Shown here: one piece after another, positions 17,939-27,550 of the stretch | Numbering within the stretch: position 1 is the stretch's first letter | How the letters are laid out: each line of letters begins with the position of its first letter | Assembly (NCBI GenBank): GCA_964498125.1 | Contig: CAZCGE010000061.1 | Location: forward strand, 1-64,000 | Length of the DNA: 64,000 nt | Direction of reading: 5' to 3' | Origin: CAMDBL01 sp964498125 | GTDB lineage: Bacteria > Pseudomonadota > Alphaproteobacteria > Rhizobiales > Hyphomicrobiaceae | Notes under the pieces: model-generated | What the model was told of the DNA's origin: nothing | The model's database searches: none | The model's input: only the letters and a program-made list of their open reading frames with translations | Translations under genes and position numbers: made by a program

Positions 17939-18633
17939 TGCTCGCCGTCGATGCCATCGATCTTCACTACGGCGCGGCGCAGGCGCTGCGCCGGGTCTCG
18001 ATCACCGCCCGGCCCGGCGAGGTGACCTGCGTGCTCGGGCGCAATGGCGTCGGTAAATCCACCCTGTTGCGCGCCATCTGCGGCCAGCAGAAGATTTCGG
18101 CCGGCCGCATCCTGTGGCAGGATCAGGACATCACCAGATTTGCCGCCGATGAGCGGGCGCGGGCGGGCATCGGCTACGTGCCGCAGGGGCGCGAGATCTT
18201 CCCGCTGCTGACGGTGAAGGAAAACCTGGAGACCGGCTATGCCTGCCTGCCGCGCTCGCAGCGCATGATTCCCGAGGTCATTTTCGAGTTGTTCCCGGTG
18301 CTGAAGGGCATGCTGTGGCGGCGTGGCGGCGATTTGTCCGGCGGCCAGCAGCAGCAGCTTGCCATCGCCCGCGCGCTGGTGATGCAGCCAAAACTCCTGG
18401 TGCTCGACGAGCCGACCGAGGGCATCCAACCCTCGATCATCAAGGACATCGGCCGTGCCATCGACTTCCTGCGCAACCAGGGCGACATGGCGATCCTGCT
18501 GGTGGAACAGTACTTCGAGTTCGCCCGCGACCTGGCCGATCAGTATGCTGTCATGGATCGCGGGCAGGTCGTGTCCAGCGGCATGCGTAGGGAGATGGTG
18601 GAAAGCGATGTCCGCCGCTGGCTTTCAGTCTAG
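17938..18633 (+). CDS. urtE: Urea ABC transporter ATPase UrtE
   Basis: A 231-residue LivF-type ATPase. Walker A is GRNGVGKST near residue 38, the conserved GYVPQGREIFP follows at about 79-89, the signature is LSGGQQQQLAIARAL and Walker B is LLVLDEPTEGIQPS. These motifs, especially QGREIFPLLTV, are typical of UrtE. The start overlaps the preceding small gene and the end overlaps ureD by 26 bases. Confidence 0.95.
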   Translation: MLAVDAIDLHYGAAQALRRVSITARPGEVTCVLGRNGVGKSTLLRAICGQQKISAGRILWQDQDITRFAADERARAGIGYVPQGREIFPLLTVKENLETGYACLPRSQRMIPEVIFELFPVLKGMLWRRGGDLSGGQQQQLAIARALVMQPKLLVLDEPTEGIQPSIIKDIGRAIDFLRNQGDMAILLVEQYFEFARDLADQYAVMDRGQVVSSGMRREMVESDVRRWLSV

Positions 18634-19465
18634 GGATGATGATGCGCGGGCCGCGCTCAGGCTCGCTTCGATTCGCGCGATGGGCGGATTGCGGGCGCGG
18701 TTCGTGGCGCGAGACGGCAGCACGGCGCTGGCTGACCTGAACGAGCGTGGCGGCTACCGGATGGGGCTGCCGAGCACGTTCGCGACCCATGCCGAGGCCA
18801 TTCAGGTCAACACCGGCGGCGGCGTTATTGGCGGCGACCAGCTCGTCTTCGACGTGCACGCGGAACGAGGGGCGGATGTCGTCTACACGACCCAGTCCGC
18901 CGAGCGCATTTATCGTTCGCTCGGTCCGGCCGCCGAAATCGATGTGCGCATGACCCTGGAGCCCGGCAGCCGCCTCGACTGGCTGCCACAACAGACCATT
19001 CTGTATTCCGGCGCCCGCCTGAAGCGCCGCTTCGAGATCGATCTGGCGGGCGACAGCCGGCTGCTGCTGGTCGAGGCGTTGACGTTTGGCCGCACCGACA
19101 GCGGCGAAGTGCTGGGTCATGGGCTGATCCACGACGTCTGGCGCGTGCGCCGCGATCATCAGCTCATCTATGCCGACGCATTGCGACTCGACGGCGATAT
19201 CGCCCGCCTGCTGGCGCGTCCGGCGATCAGCAGCGGGGATCGCGCGGCGGGGCTGCTGCTCTATGTTGCGCCCGATGCCGCCGATCGGCTTGACGTCGTC
19301 CGGCTGGCGCTCGATGCCGCGGAATGCGATCATGGCGCCAGCGCCCGGGGCGGTGTGTTGATCGTGCGGTTTTTGGGCCCCGATCCGGCCGGCGTGCGGG
19401 ACGGCATGATACGCGCGATCGGGCAGCTATCGGCTCGGCCATTGCCGCGGGTCTGGGCCAGTTGA
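18608..19465 (+). CDS. ureD: Urease accessory protein UreD
   Basis: A 285-residue UreD (UreH), scaffold of the UreDFG complex that delivers nickel to apo-urease. Family landmarks are NTGGGVIGGDQL near residue 76-87, TTQSAERIYRS, and GSRLDWLPQQTILYSGARL. I start at ATG 18608 (MSAAGFQSRDDD), inside the end of urtE; the frame stays open upstream only as urtE shadow. The 26-base overlap ties urea import to urease maturation in one transcript. Confidence 0.93.
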   Translation: MSAAGFQSRDDDARAALRLASIRAMGGLRARFVARDGSTALADLNERGGYRMGLPSTFATHAEAIQVNTGGGVIGGDQLVFDVHAERGADVVYTTQSAERIYRSLGPAAEIDVRMTLEPGSRLDWLPQQTILYSGARLKRRFEIDLAGDSRLLLVEALTFGRTDSGEVLGHGLIHDVWRVRRDHQLIYADALRLDGDIARLLARPAISSGDRAAGLLLYVAPDAADRLDVVRLALDAAECDHGASARGGVLIVRFLGPDPAGVRDGMIRAIGQLSARPLPRVWAS

Positions 19466-19500
19466 AGGATTGGGCCGGTCGAGGGACAAAGAGCGCAAGC

Positions 19501-19803
19501 ATGAACCTGACACCACGCGAGAAGGACAAGCTGCTGGTCGCCATGGCGGCCATCGTCGCGCGCCGGCGGCTGGAGCGCGGCGTCAAGCTGAACCACCCGG
19601 AAGCGATTGCGCTGATCACGGATTTCATCGTCGAGGGCGCGCGCGATGGCAGAAGCGTCTCCGATCTGATGCAAGCCGGCGCCATGGTCGTGCGCCGTGA
19701 TCAGGTGATGGAGGGGATCGCCGAAATGATCCACGACGTGCAGGTCGAGGCGACATTCCCCGACGGCACCAAGCTCGTCACCGTGCACACTCCGATCCGC
19801 TGA
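19501..19803 (+). CDS. ureA: Urease gamma subunit UreA
   Basis: Exactly the 100-residue UreA length, starting MNLTPREKDKLLVAMAA, with the conserved LNHPEAIALI and the C-terminal FPDGTKLVTVHTPI. UreA is one of three structural subunits of the cytoplasmic urease. It follows ureD by 35 bases; the 240 bases to ureB hold an extragenic palindrome. Confidence 0.97.
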   Translation: MNLTPREKDKLLVAMAAIVARRRLERGVKLNHPEAIALITDFIVEGARDGRSVSDLMQAGAMVVRRDQVMEGIAEMIHDVQVEATFPDGTKLVTVHTPIR

Positions 19804-19805
19804 TA

Positions 19806-19980
19806 TTTCGTCATGCCGGCGGAGGCCGGCACCCACGACAACTCGCGCAAGAGAAGGGCGGAAATTGAACAACGCCATTTCAGCTCGCTTGAAGGTTCAT
19901 CAGATCGGACACGACAACCCATTGAATGCGTATTTGCAAATTCTTGTCGTGGGTCCCGGCCTTCGCCGGGATGACGAAAC
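19806..19980. repeat. Extragenic palindromic element between ureA and ureB
   Basis: Two arms, 19806-19841 and about 19944-19980, are imperfect reverse complements of each other: TTTCGTCATGCCGGCGGAGG against CCTTCGCCGGGATGACGAAA, extending through CACCCACGAC/GTCGTGGGTC. This is the CGTCATCCCGGCGAAGGCCGG type of element common between genes in alphaproteobacteria. About 100 bases lie between the arms. Inside an operon it may act as an mRNA-stabilising or attenuating stem-loop. Confidence 0.8.
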
Positions 19981-20043
19981 TTGGGGGAACCATCCGTCAG
20001 AGCCGGGACACTGGGTCCTGCCTGAGACAAGGAGAGGCCAGCC

Positions 20044-20352
20044 ATGATTCCCGGCGAGATCATCACGAAGAAGGGCGAGATCGAGCTCAACGCCGGCCGC
20101 GCCGCGGTGAAGCTGACGGTCACCAACACCGGCGACCGGCCGATCCAGGTCGGCAGCCACTACCACTTCTTCGAGACCAACCCGGCGCTGGACTTCGACC
20201 GCGACAAGGCGCGCGGCATGCGGCTCGACATCATCGCCGGCACCGCCGTCCGCTTCGAGCCGGGGCAGTCGCGCGAGGTCAGCCTGATTCCGCTCGGCGG
20301 CACGCGCGAAGTGTACGGGTTCCGGCAGGCAGTAATGGGCAAGCTCGAATGA
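20044..20352 (+). CDS. ureB: Urease beta subunit UreB
   Basis: A 102-residue UreB: MIPGEIITKKGEIELNAGR, then VTNTGDRPIQVGSHYHFFE and VSLIPLGGTREVYGF, all conserved in the family. It assembles with UreA and UreC. Its TGA overlaps the ATG of the GFA-type gene that separates it from ureC. Confidence 0.97.
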   Translation: MIPGEIITKKGEIELNAGRAAVKLTVTNTGDRPIQVGSHYHFFETNPALDFDRDKARGMRLDIIAGTAVRFEPGQSREVSLIPLGGTREVYGFRQAVMGKLE

Positions 20353-20705
20353 CCACCAATCACTATTCGGGCAGCTGCCAATGCGGCGCCATCACCTTCG
20401 AAGTCGATATCGATCTGGACAACACGATCACATGCAATTGCTCGCGTTGCCAGCGGCTGGGCTGCGTACTTGCCTTTGCCGCGAGGGACAAGTTCACCCT
20501 CAAATCCGGTGAACAAGATCTGACGGAACACACGTTCAACAAGCACCGCATCCGACATCAGTTCTGCCGTACCTGCGGTATCGAGAGTTTCGCCTATGGC
20601 GTCATGCCGGATGGCGCCCCCATGGCGGCGGTGAACGTGAATTGCCTGGATGGCGTCGATCCACGGGCGCTGAAATCGAAGCATGTCGACGGCCGATCCT
20701 TTTAG
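20349..20705 (+). CDS. GFA-family (CENP-V/Gfa) zinc-binding protein within the urease operon
   Basis: A 118-residue protein of the glutathione-dependent formaldehyde-activating enzyme (GFA) fold. The zinc ligands are all visible: SCQCGAI near residue 9-15, CNCSRCQ near 34-40 and FCRTCGI near 75-81. Members bind zinc; most have no proven reaction. The ATGA overlap with ureB and the 15-base gap to ureC place it firmly in the operon, so it is co-expressed with urease. A role in urease metal handling would be speculation. Confidence 0.85.
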   Translation: MTTNHYSGSCQCGAITFEVDIDLDNTITCNCSRCQRLGCVLAFAARDKFTLKSGEQDLTEHTFNKHRIRHQFCRTCGIESFAYGVMPDGAPMAAVNVNCLDGVDPRALKSKHVDGRSF

Positions 20706-20720
20706 CTCTGGGATTCATCC

Positions 20721-22436
<1,716 letters not shown>

Positions 22437-22446
22437 GGATACCTAC

Positions 22447-22698
22447 TTGAAGACGATTATCTTTACCCCGGCAGCGGCCAAGGACCTTGACGGTCTGCAG
22501 CCCGATGACCGCGAACGGGTCGCCGAGGCGCTATTCGAGTATGCAGTTTCTGGTCGCGGTGATGTGAAGCGGCTGTCGGGTCGGGCGGAACATCGGCTGC
22601 GGGTGGGCCGGTTTCGCGTGCTCTTTGCGGAGGATCAGGCTACAATATTGGCTATCTACATCGGGACTCGCCAGACCACGACCTATCGCCGCCGCTGA
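22447..22698 (+). CDS. RelE/ParE-type toxin
   Basis: An 83-residue protein with the RelE/ParE fold signature: MKTIIFTPAAAKDLDGLQPDDRERV, a central KRLSGRAEHRLRVGRFRVLF strand pair and a C-terminal Arg-rich tail. RelE-type members cleave mRNA on the ribosome; ParE-type members poison gyrase. I cannot assign between them. It starts with TTG, ten bases after the ureC stop, with GAGG upstream, and is followed 11 bases later by its probable antitoxin. Confidence 0.82.
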   Translation: MKTIIFTPAAAKDLDGLQPDDRERVAEALFEYAVSGRGDVKRLSGRAEHRLRVGRFRVLFAEDQATILAIYIGTRQTTTYRRR

Positions 22699-22709
22699 GA
22701 GCATACAAG

Positions 22710-23099
22710 ATGGACGAGCCTCAGATCATCAGAACGGCCAACGGCGAGGAACTCGTCGTGCTCAGCCGCGAGGACTACCAATCGCTCGTCGAGGCCTTGG
22801 CCGAGGCCGAGGAGGAGCTGGCGGATATCGCCGTTCTCGATCAGCGCAAGGCGGAGCTTGCGGCGGCGCAGGTTCCAGACCTGCCGCCAGAGGTTTCGGC
22901 CTTGCTGCTCAAGGGGCACCGACGCTTCACCGCGGTTCGCATGTGGCGGGGCCTTGCGACAGACGCGCTTGCCGCCAAGGTCGGGATTTCCGTGGAGATG
23001 CTGACGGGCATCGAGAGGGGGGAGCGCACGGTTGACCATGGTCTATTGACCAAGTTGGCGTCGGCGCTCGATGTCCCCGCGGCCTGGATCGAACCGTGA
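22710..23099 (+). CDS. Xre-type antitoxin paired with the RelE-like toxin
   Basis: A 129-residue protein with two parts. Residues 1-50 (MDEPQIIRTANGEELVVLSREDYQSL, then an acidic helix) look like a Phd/RelB-type antitoxin segment. Residues about 72-125 form an Xre helix-turn-helix (TDALAAKVGISVEMLTGIERGERT). The toxin-first order with an HTH antitoxin is the HigBA arrangement. It lies between two copies of the ureC tail. Confidence 0.82.
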   Translation: MDEPQIIRTANGEELVVLSREDYQSLVEALAEAEEELADIAVLDQRKAELAAAQVPDLPPEVSALLLKGHRRFTAVRMWRGLATDALAAKVGISVEMLTGIERGERTVDHGLLTKLASALDVPAAWIEP

Positions 23100-23125
23100 G
23101 CAAGCGGGGCTGCGGCCGAGACCTC

Positions 23126-23205
23126 AGGTGCGCGCCGACGGCGAGCTGCTGGTCTGCGAGCCGGCGAAAGTGCTGCCGATGGCGCAAAGGTATTTTCTGT
23201 TTTAG
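23126..23205 (+). repeat. Second copy of the ureC 3' end
   Basis: 75 of 80 bases match 22357-22436, the end of ureC. All five differences are synonymous in the ureC frame, including the stop (TGA to TAG), so the copy still reads VRADGELLVCEP...QRYFLF-stop. It follows the Xre gene directly and has no start of its own. Confidence 0.95.
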
Positions 23206-23235
23206 AGTTGGTGGCGTGAAGACTGTCCACACCAC

Positions 23236-23658
23236 TTAATGTTGCGTTTCGATCTCGACCGTGCCTTGCGCAAAGTCGACAAGCAACAGATGTGGTGTCA
23301 GCAGCCGCGTCCCCACGAGCATGACCGGCCCATCCAGCGTCGACGTCGCTCGATCGCTGATCAACACGCTCACGTCTCGTTCCACCTCCAGCCACAGGAT
23401 TCGCATGCGGCCGACGTGCACGGCAACGGATTGGCTATGACCAAGCTCCACGTCGCGTTTGCCTTCGAGAACAGTGACACCGAGAATGGCGGCATCGCCC
23501 ATCGCCATCATCACCTCACCGTTGAAGCCGGTATCGATCGTTGCCAGCACATCGTCGTCGCGTCCCATGATGGCGACGCGGACGACGGGCCGGTCGAGTT
23601 GATCGACCGAGCCGATCAACTTAGACAATGCCGCCTCCGATGAATACCGGACGCCCAA
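23236..23658 (-). CDS. Retropepsin-like (clan AA) aspartic protease
   Basis: A 140-residue protein with the aspartic-protease motif TIDTGFNGEV (Asp near residue 42) at the start of a beta-rich domain, and a LVGTRLLTPHLLLVDF segment near the end like the ILG motif of retropepsins. Single-domain proteases of this sort are found widely in bacteria, usually as a pair with a small upstream gene, and their substrate is not known. The stated start overlaps the upstream gene by 38 bases; a later start near LSKLIGSVDQL is possible. Confidence 0.75.
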   Translation of the reverse strand: MGVRYSSEAALSKLIGSVDQLDRPVVRVAIMGRDDDVLATIDTGFNGEVMMAMGDAAILGVTVLEGKRDVELGHSQSVAVHVGRMRILWLEVERDVSVLISDRATSTLDGPVMLVGTRLLTPHLLLVDFAQGTVEIETQH

Positions 23659-23890
23659 CCTCGAACACGTACGCGAGCGTCGTGCCCTTGCCGAAGGTCT
23701 GCTGGAACTTGTCCAGCGCCTCGAGGTCCCGCGATGCTGTCACGTAGCCGCCGTTCACGACGTTGATCGCCACGACAGTGCCGGTCGCCAGAGCGGCAAA
23801 CTCGTCGCTCTTTTCCTCGCGCCAGCGCTTGCCTTCCTGCACTGCAAATGCGGTCTGCGCCCGCATCCGCTGCTGCTCATTCTCGGTCAT
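23621..23890 (-). CDS. Small partner protein of the aspartic protease (DUF5678-like)
   Basis: An 89-residue protein starting MTENEQQRM, with AAAGGAG eight bases upstream of ATG 23890. After a charged helix it reads GTVVAINVVNGGYVTASRDLEALDKF, ending YVFEVGRPVFIGG. This GEYVVA/AL..F/YVHRIG..F pattern resembles the short proteins often encoded directly ahead of clan AA proteases. It overlaps the protease gene, so the two form one operon, transcribed opposite to the urease genes. Confidence 0.65.
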   Translation of the reverse strand: MTENEQQRMRAQTAFAVQEGKRWREEKSDEFAALATGTVVAINVVNGGYVTASRDLEALDKFQQTFGKGTTLAYVFEVGRPVFIGGGIV

Positions 23891-24052
23891 AGTTTCAACT
23901 CCTTTCATGAGCACCCGGCGCCCGAGCGGAGTGTTCGCCTCGTCGTGGCGACGATCCCATGGTCGGCTGGTGGCAGCCTACCAGAGTGTTCCCATTTGTC
24001 GAACCCGGAGGGCTAAATCATCGAATAGTGTGTGGACACCTTCACCGCCGCC

Positions 24053-24097
24053 GCGGCCAAGGTGCTGCCGATGGCGCAGCGGTATTTTTTGTTCTAG
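24053..24097 (+). repeat. Third copy of the ureC 3' end
   Basis: This 45-base segment encodes AAKVLPMAQRYFLF-stop in the ureC frame. Apart from its first codon, it differs from the genuine end only by synonymous changes (GCG/GCC, AAA/AAG, CTG/TTG, TGA/TAG). It shares TAGAGTTGG after the stop with the second copy but not with the real ureC end. Confidence 0.92.
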
Positions 24098-24126
24098 AGT
24101 TGGCAGGATCAGTGGACCCATTCGAG

Positions 24127-24612
24127 ATGGTGAAGATGGCGACGAAATTGAGTCATCGCAATACGCTGTACGAGACCGACTTTTACGCCTGGACCCAGCA
24201 CCAGGCGCAGCTGCTGCGTGATCGCAGATTCGACGATCTGGACCTGGAGAACCTTGCGGAGGAGGTCGAGACGGTGGGTCGGAGCGACAAGCGTCAAATT
24301 GACAGCCGCATGGAAAAGCTCATCGCGCACCTCCTCAAATGGAAGTTTCAACCGGGTGCCCGATCGCCGAGCTGGCGCAGAACCATCCGGGATCAGCTGT
24401 CTCGCATCGAGGCTATAGTCGAGGATAGTCCCAGTCTGGCGCGCTATCCCGCGGAACGGGCGAATGCCGTTTACCATGCAGCCAGATTGGCGGCATCGGA
24501 CGAGACGGGAATCGATTTCATGCTGTTTCCGGAAGACTGCCCATTCACGCCTGAGCAAATCCTGGATCCGGAGTTCCTGCCCAAAAATCCCGATCTCATA
24601 GACCAATCGTGA
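24127..24612 (+). CDS. DUF29 family protein
   Basis: A 161-residue protein with the DUF29 hallmarks: NTLYETDFYAWTQHQAQLLR, then LDLENLAEEVETVGRSDKRQ, HLLKWKFQPGARSPSWRRTI and a C-terminal FPEDCPFTPEQILD. The family is common in cyanobacteria and Proteobacteria as single genes of unknown function, often in many genomic copies. No convincing ribosome site precedes ATG 24127; ATG 24136 is an alternative. It sits between the third ureC tail and ureE. Confidence 0.85.
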   Translation: MVKMATKLSHRNTLYETDFYAWTQHQAQLLRDRRFDDLDLENLAEEVETVGRSDKRQIDSRMEKLIAHLLKWKFQPGARSPSWRRTIRDQLSRIEAIVEDSPSLARYPAERANAVYHAARLAASDETGIDFMLFPEDCPFTPEQILDPEFLPKNPDLIDQS

Positions 24613-24679
24613 CCGATACCAATATGTGCTTGCCTGCCGCCAGAAGACGCCCTTCCCTTTGTTCTTTGTAAAAAGTCCG

Positions 24680-25261
24680 ATGACGCGCGTTTCATCAGTG
24701 GTCAGTAAGGCGAAATTGGCGGGCCACGCCACCGTAGACACCATCACGCTCGACCGCGCCGCGCGCTATCGCCGGCGGGTGCTGCTCAGGACCGACAGCG
24801 GGCTGGAGCTGCTGCTCGATCTCCCCGAGGCGACCTACCTCGCCGACGGCGACGCGCTGCAGCTTGACGATGGCCGCCTCGTGCTGGTCAAGGCCGCCGC
24901 CGAGGACCTGTACGAAATTCATGCGCACGACCCGCTGCAGCTGGCTCGCATCGCCTGGCATCTCGGCAACCGCCACACGCCATGCGAGATCACGACCGAC
25001 GCACTCTATATCCAGCCTGATCATGTGCTGGCCGAGATGGTTGCGGGACTGGGCGGACAAGTGCACCGTGTGCGCCGGCCGTTCGAACCGGAGGGTGGCG
25101 CCTACGGTGGCAAGGGACCGTTGCACGGCGGGCATCATCATGGCGCCGCGCACCAGCATGACCATGACGGCGGCGACCATAGCCACGGCTCGCATGATCC
25201 GCACCAGCAGAGCCAGACCCGCCGCACCAGGCCGAAATTGACCTTTCAGAACGAGAGCTGA
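24680..25261 (+). CDS. ureE: Urease accessory protein UreE (nickel chaperone)
   Basis: A 193-residue UreE. The N-terminal domain includes RYRRRVLLRTDSG and FDLPEATYLADGDAL-like sequence; the metal domain holds the AWHLGNRHTPCEI motif; the C-terminus is His-rich (HGGHHHGAAHQHDHDGGDHSH, roughly residues 151-172), giving nickel storage capacity. ATG 24680 is chosen because upstream sequence is not UreE-like. It is separated from ureC by the 2.2 kb accessory stretch. Confidence 0.95.
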   Translation: MTRVSSVVSKAKLAGHATVDTITLDRAARYRRRVLLRTDSGLELLLDLPEATYLADGDALQLDDGRLVLVKAAAEDLYEIHAHDPLQLARIAWHLGNRHTPCEITTDALYIQPDHVLAEMVAGLGGQVHRVRRPFEPEGGAYGGKGPLHGGHHHGAAHQHDHDGGDHSHGSHDPHQQSQTRRTRPKLTFQNES

Positions 25262-25266
25262 CCGCG

Positions 25267-25989
25267 ATGGCCGATGGCGCCGGCACGCCGCGCGTAACCT
25301 CACTGGGGGGCATCGCCGGGCTCGATCCGCGGCTGATGCTGTGGCTGTCGCCGTCGTTCCCGGTCGGCGCATTCGCCTTCAGCCACGGCCTGGAGCAGGC
25401 GGCAGCACGTGGCTGGTTGCCGGATGCGGCGGCGCTGGAGGCGTGGTTGCGCGACCTCGTGCAGAACGGATCGGCGCACAACGATCTCATCGTGCTGGCC
25501 TCCGCCTGGCGCGCGGTCCACTCCGGCAACATGGGCGCACTGCGCGAGGCGAATGGTCTGGCGCTGGTGATGCAATCCGCCACCGAGCGGCACCTGGAAA
25601 CGGTGACGCAGGGCAATGCGTTTGCCAGCGCGATCTTGGCGGCCTGGCCCTGTTCCGCTCTGGAGGCCGCGCGTGTGGTGCTACCCGGCGATGTTGCCTA
25701 TCCCGTCATCGTCGGGGCCGCGGCCGCTGCACATGGCATAGTCTGCGAGGCCACACTTATCGCCTTCGGCCTAGCCTTCGCCAGCGGCCTCGTATCTGCG
25801 GCGATCAGACTGTCCGTCATCGGTCAGACGGACGCACAAAAAGTGCTGGCAAGGCTGCTTCCCGACATTGAGGCCGCGGCGCGTGCCGCGAGCACGTCGA
25901 GCCTCGCCGACCTCGGCAGCGCCACCTTCCGCTCCGACATCGCCCAGCTCGCCCACGAAACCCAGTATTCGAGGCTTTTCCGCTCATGA
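25267..25989 (+). CDS. ureF: Urease accessory protein UreF
   Basis: A 240-residue UreF. Residues about 17-40 read GLDPRLMLWLSPSFPVGAFAFSHGLE, the conserved N-terminal signature. The middle holds LAAWPCSALE and the C-terminus AHETQYSRLFRS. UreF gates the GTPase cycle of UreG in the UreDFG complex. Starts five bases after ureE and overlaps ureG by four (ATGA). Confidence 0.95.
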   Translation: MADGAGTPRVTSLGGIAGLDPRLMLWLSPSFPVGAFAFSHGLEQAAARGWLPDAAALEAWLRDLVQNGSAHNDLIVLASAWRAVHSGNMGALREANGLALVMQSATERHLETVTQGNAFASAILAAWPCSALEAARVVLPGDVAYPVIVGAAAAAHGIVCEATLIAFGLAFASGLVSAAIRLSVIGQTDAQKVLARLLPDIEAAARAASTSSLADLGSATFRSDIAQLAHETQYSRLFRS

Positions 25990-26612
25990 CGATTTCCAAC
26001 GGTCCGCTCCGCGTCGGCATCGGCGGCCCGGTCGGCTCCGGCAAGACGACGTTGACCGCCGCGTTGTGTCGCGCCTTCCGCGACCGCTTCGACATCTGCG
26101 CCATCACCAACGACATCTATACCAAGGAGGACGCCGAGATCCTGATGCGGCTGCAGGCGCTGCCGCTGGAGCGCATCATGGGCGTGGAGACCGGCGGCTG
26201 TCCGCATACGGCGATCCGCGAGGACTGCTCGATCAACCTGCAGGCCATCGCCGTCATGCGCCGCAAGTTTCCCGCGCTCGAGCTGATCCTGATCGAATCG
26301 GGCGGCGACAATCTGGCAGCGACCTTTTCGCCCGAACTCGCCGATTTGACGATCTACGTGATCGACGTGGCCCAGGGTGAAAAGATTCCGCGCAAGGGCG
26401 GCCCCGGCATCACGCGCTCGGACCTGCTGGTCATCAACAAGACCGATCTCGCCCCGCACGTCGGCGCCAGCCTCGAGGTGATGGCCGTCGATGCCAAGCG
26501 CATGCGCGGCGACAAGCCGTTCGTCTTCACCAACATGCGCTCAGGCGAGAACCTCGACACCGTCGTCGCCTTCATCGAGCGCATGGGGGGATTATACCAA
26601 GGTGCAGGGTGA
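25986..26612 (+). CDS. ureG: Urease accessory GTPase UreG
   Basis: A 208-residue UreG. The P-loop is GGPVGSGKTTL (residues 13-23), the nickel-binding CPH motif is in TGGCPHTAIREDCS, the DxxG-equivalent is ESGGDNLAATFSPELAD and the base-specificity motif is NKTDLA. It couples GTP hydrolysis to nickel insertion and ends the urease block. Confidence 0.97.
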   Translation: MTISNGPLRVGIGGPVGSGKTTLTAALCRAFRDRFDICAITNDIYTKEDAEILMRLQALPLERIMGVETGGCPHTAIREDCSINLQAIAVMRRKFPALELILIESGGDNLAATFSPELADLTIYVIDVAQGEKIPRKGGPGITRSDLLVINKTDLAPHVGASLEVMAVDAKRMRGDKPFVFTNMRSGENLDTVVAFIERMGGLYQGAG

Positions 26613-26659
26613 TCGATCCCGAAGGGGCGATCGTTCCGCAAGAAGGGCTGAGAAAACCC

Positions 26660-27214
26660 ATGACCGACCAACCCTGGCCACCGGCCTCCCGCGGCTATTT
26701 CGCCATCGGCGCCGAGCGCATGTCGAAAGCGTTGAACCTCGGCAATCTGATGCGCTCGGCGCACGGGTTTGGCGCCAGCTTCACGTTCACCGTCGGCGCC
26801 AGCTATCAGGCGATGGAAGCGCGCGCCGATACCTCGAAGGGACAGTGGCAGCTGCCGCATTACAACTGGAGCTCGCTCGAGGAGATGGCGCTGCCGGCGG
26901 GCTGCCGGCTGGTCGGCGTCGAGCTGATCGAGACGGCCATCGACCTGCCGAGCTTTCGCCACCCGCTGCGCGCCGCTTATGTGCTCGGACCCGAGCGCGG
27001 CTCGCTGTCGCCTGAGTTGCTGGCGCGTTGCCATTTCACGGTGAAGATCCCGACGCGGTTCTGCATCAACGTCGCCATGGCCGGCGCCATCGTCATGTAT
27101 GACCGGGTGAAGAGCCTGGCGCGGTTCGCCGAGCGGCCGGTGGCGGAGGGCGGGCCGATCGAGAGCCTGCCGGCGCATGTGCGCGGCGGGCGTGTGGTGC
27201 GCGGCGAGCCGTGA
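26660..27214 (+). CDS. SpoU/TrmH-family RNA methyltransferase
   Basis: A 184-residue SPOUT protein. Motifs are NLGNLMRSAHGFGA (motif 1), AYVLGPERGSLSPELL (motif 2) and FCINVAMAGAIVMYDR (motif 3, the knotted SAM site). Members 2'-O-methylate tRNA or rRNA. I take ATG 26660; a GTG at 26609 overlapping the ureG stop (GTGA) would add 17 residues. It may be read through from ureG, though it has no obvious tie to urease. Confidence 0.85.
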   Translation: MTDQPWPPASRGYFAIGAERMSKALNLGNLMRSAHGFGASFTFTVGASYQAMEARADTSKGQWQLPHYNWSSLEEMALPAGCRLVGVELIETAIDLPSFRHPLRAAYVLGPERGSLSPELLARCHFTVKIPTRFCINVAMAGAIVMYDRVKSLARFAERPVAEGGPIESLPAHVRGGRVVRGEP

Positions 27215-27550
27215 ATGGCGCCGTTGTGATGTGGCCGGGCCGATCGATGCCGGACGATCGGGCCGCCTGCTGGATCGCCGGGGGCTTATACTCTGATATC
27301 ATTGTTCTTTTATTTGGCTTTTCGAAACTGCCCGTAGTTCATGAAAACACCTTGGCGGCGTCAAACTCCGGTCCACGCTCGGCCAACGATCCGCCCCAAA
27401 CCGATGCGATAAGCATAACTGTTGCCTCTTGGCCCGATCCCGGACGGAGGCTCTGGAACCCTCAGCCCCCCAGCCCTCCGGGGTCGCTGAAAAGGATCGG
27501 GTCAACTGGCACATGAGATTGCAGTGCCCTTTTCATACCCCTGCATGACG
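27215..27550 (+). other. Structured non-coding leader upstream of htpG
   Basis: No convincing gene. From 27431 to 27503 there is a nested rod-like fold: a 10-base outer stem (27431-27440 with 27494-27503, one G-U pair), CGGAGG/CCTCCG (27445-27450 with 27475-27480) and CTGG/CCAG (27453-27456 with 27470-27473). It could be a small RNA or the leader of htpG. It lacks the GGTCAGGTCCGGAAGGAAGC loop of SRP RNA, and I do not recognise it as a known RNA. Confidence 0.45.
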
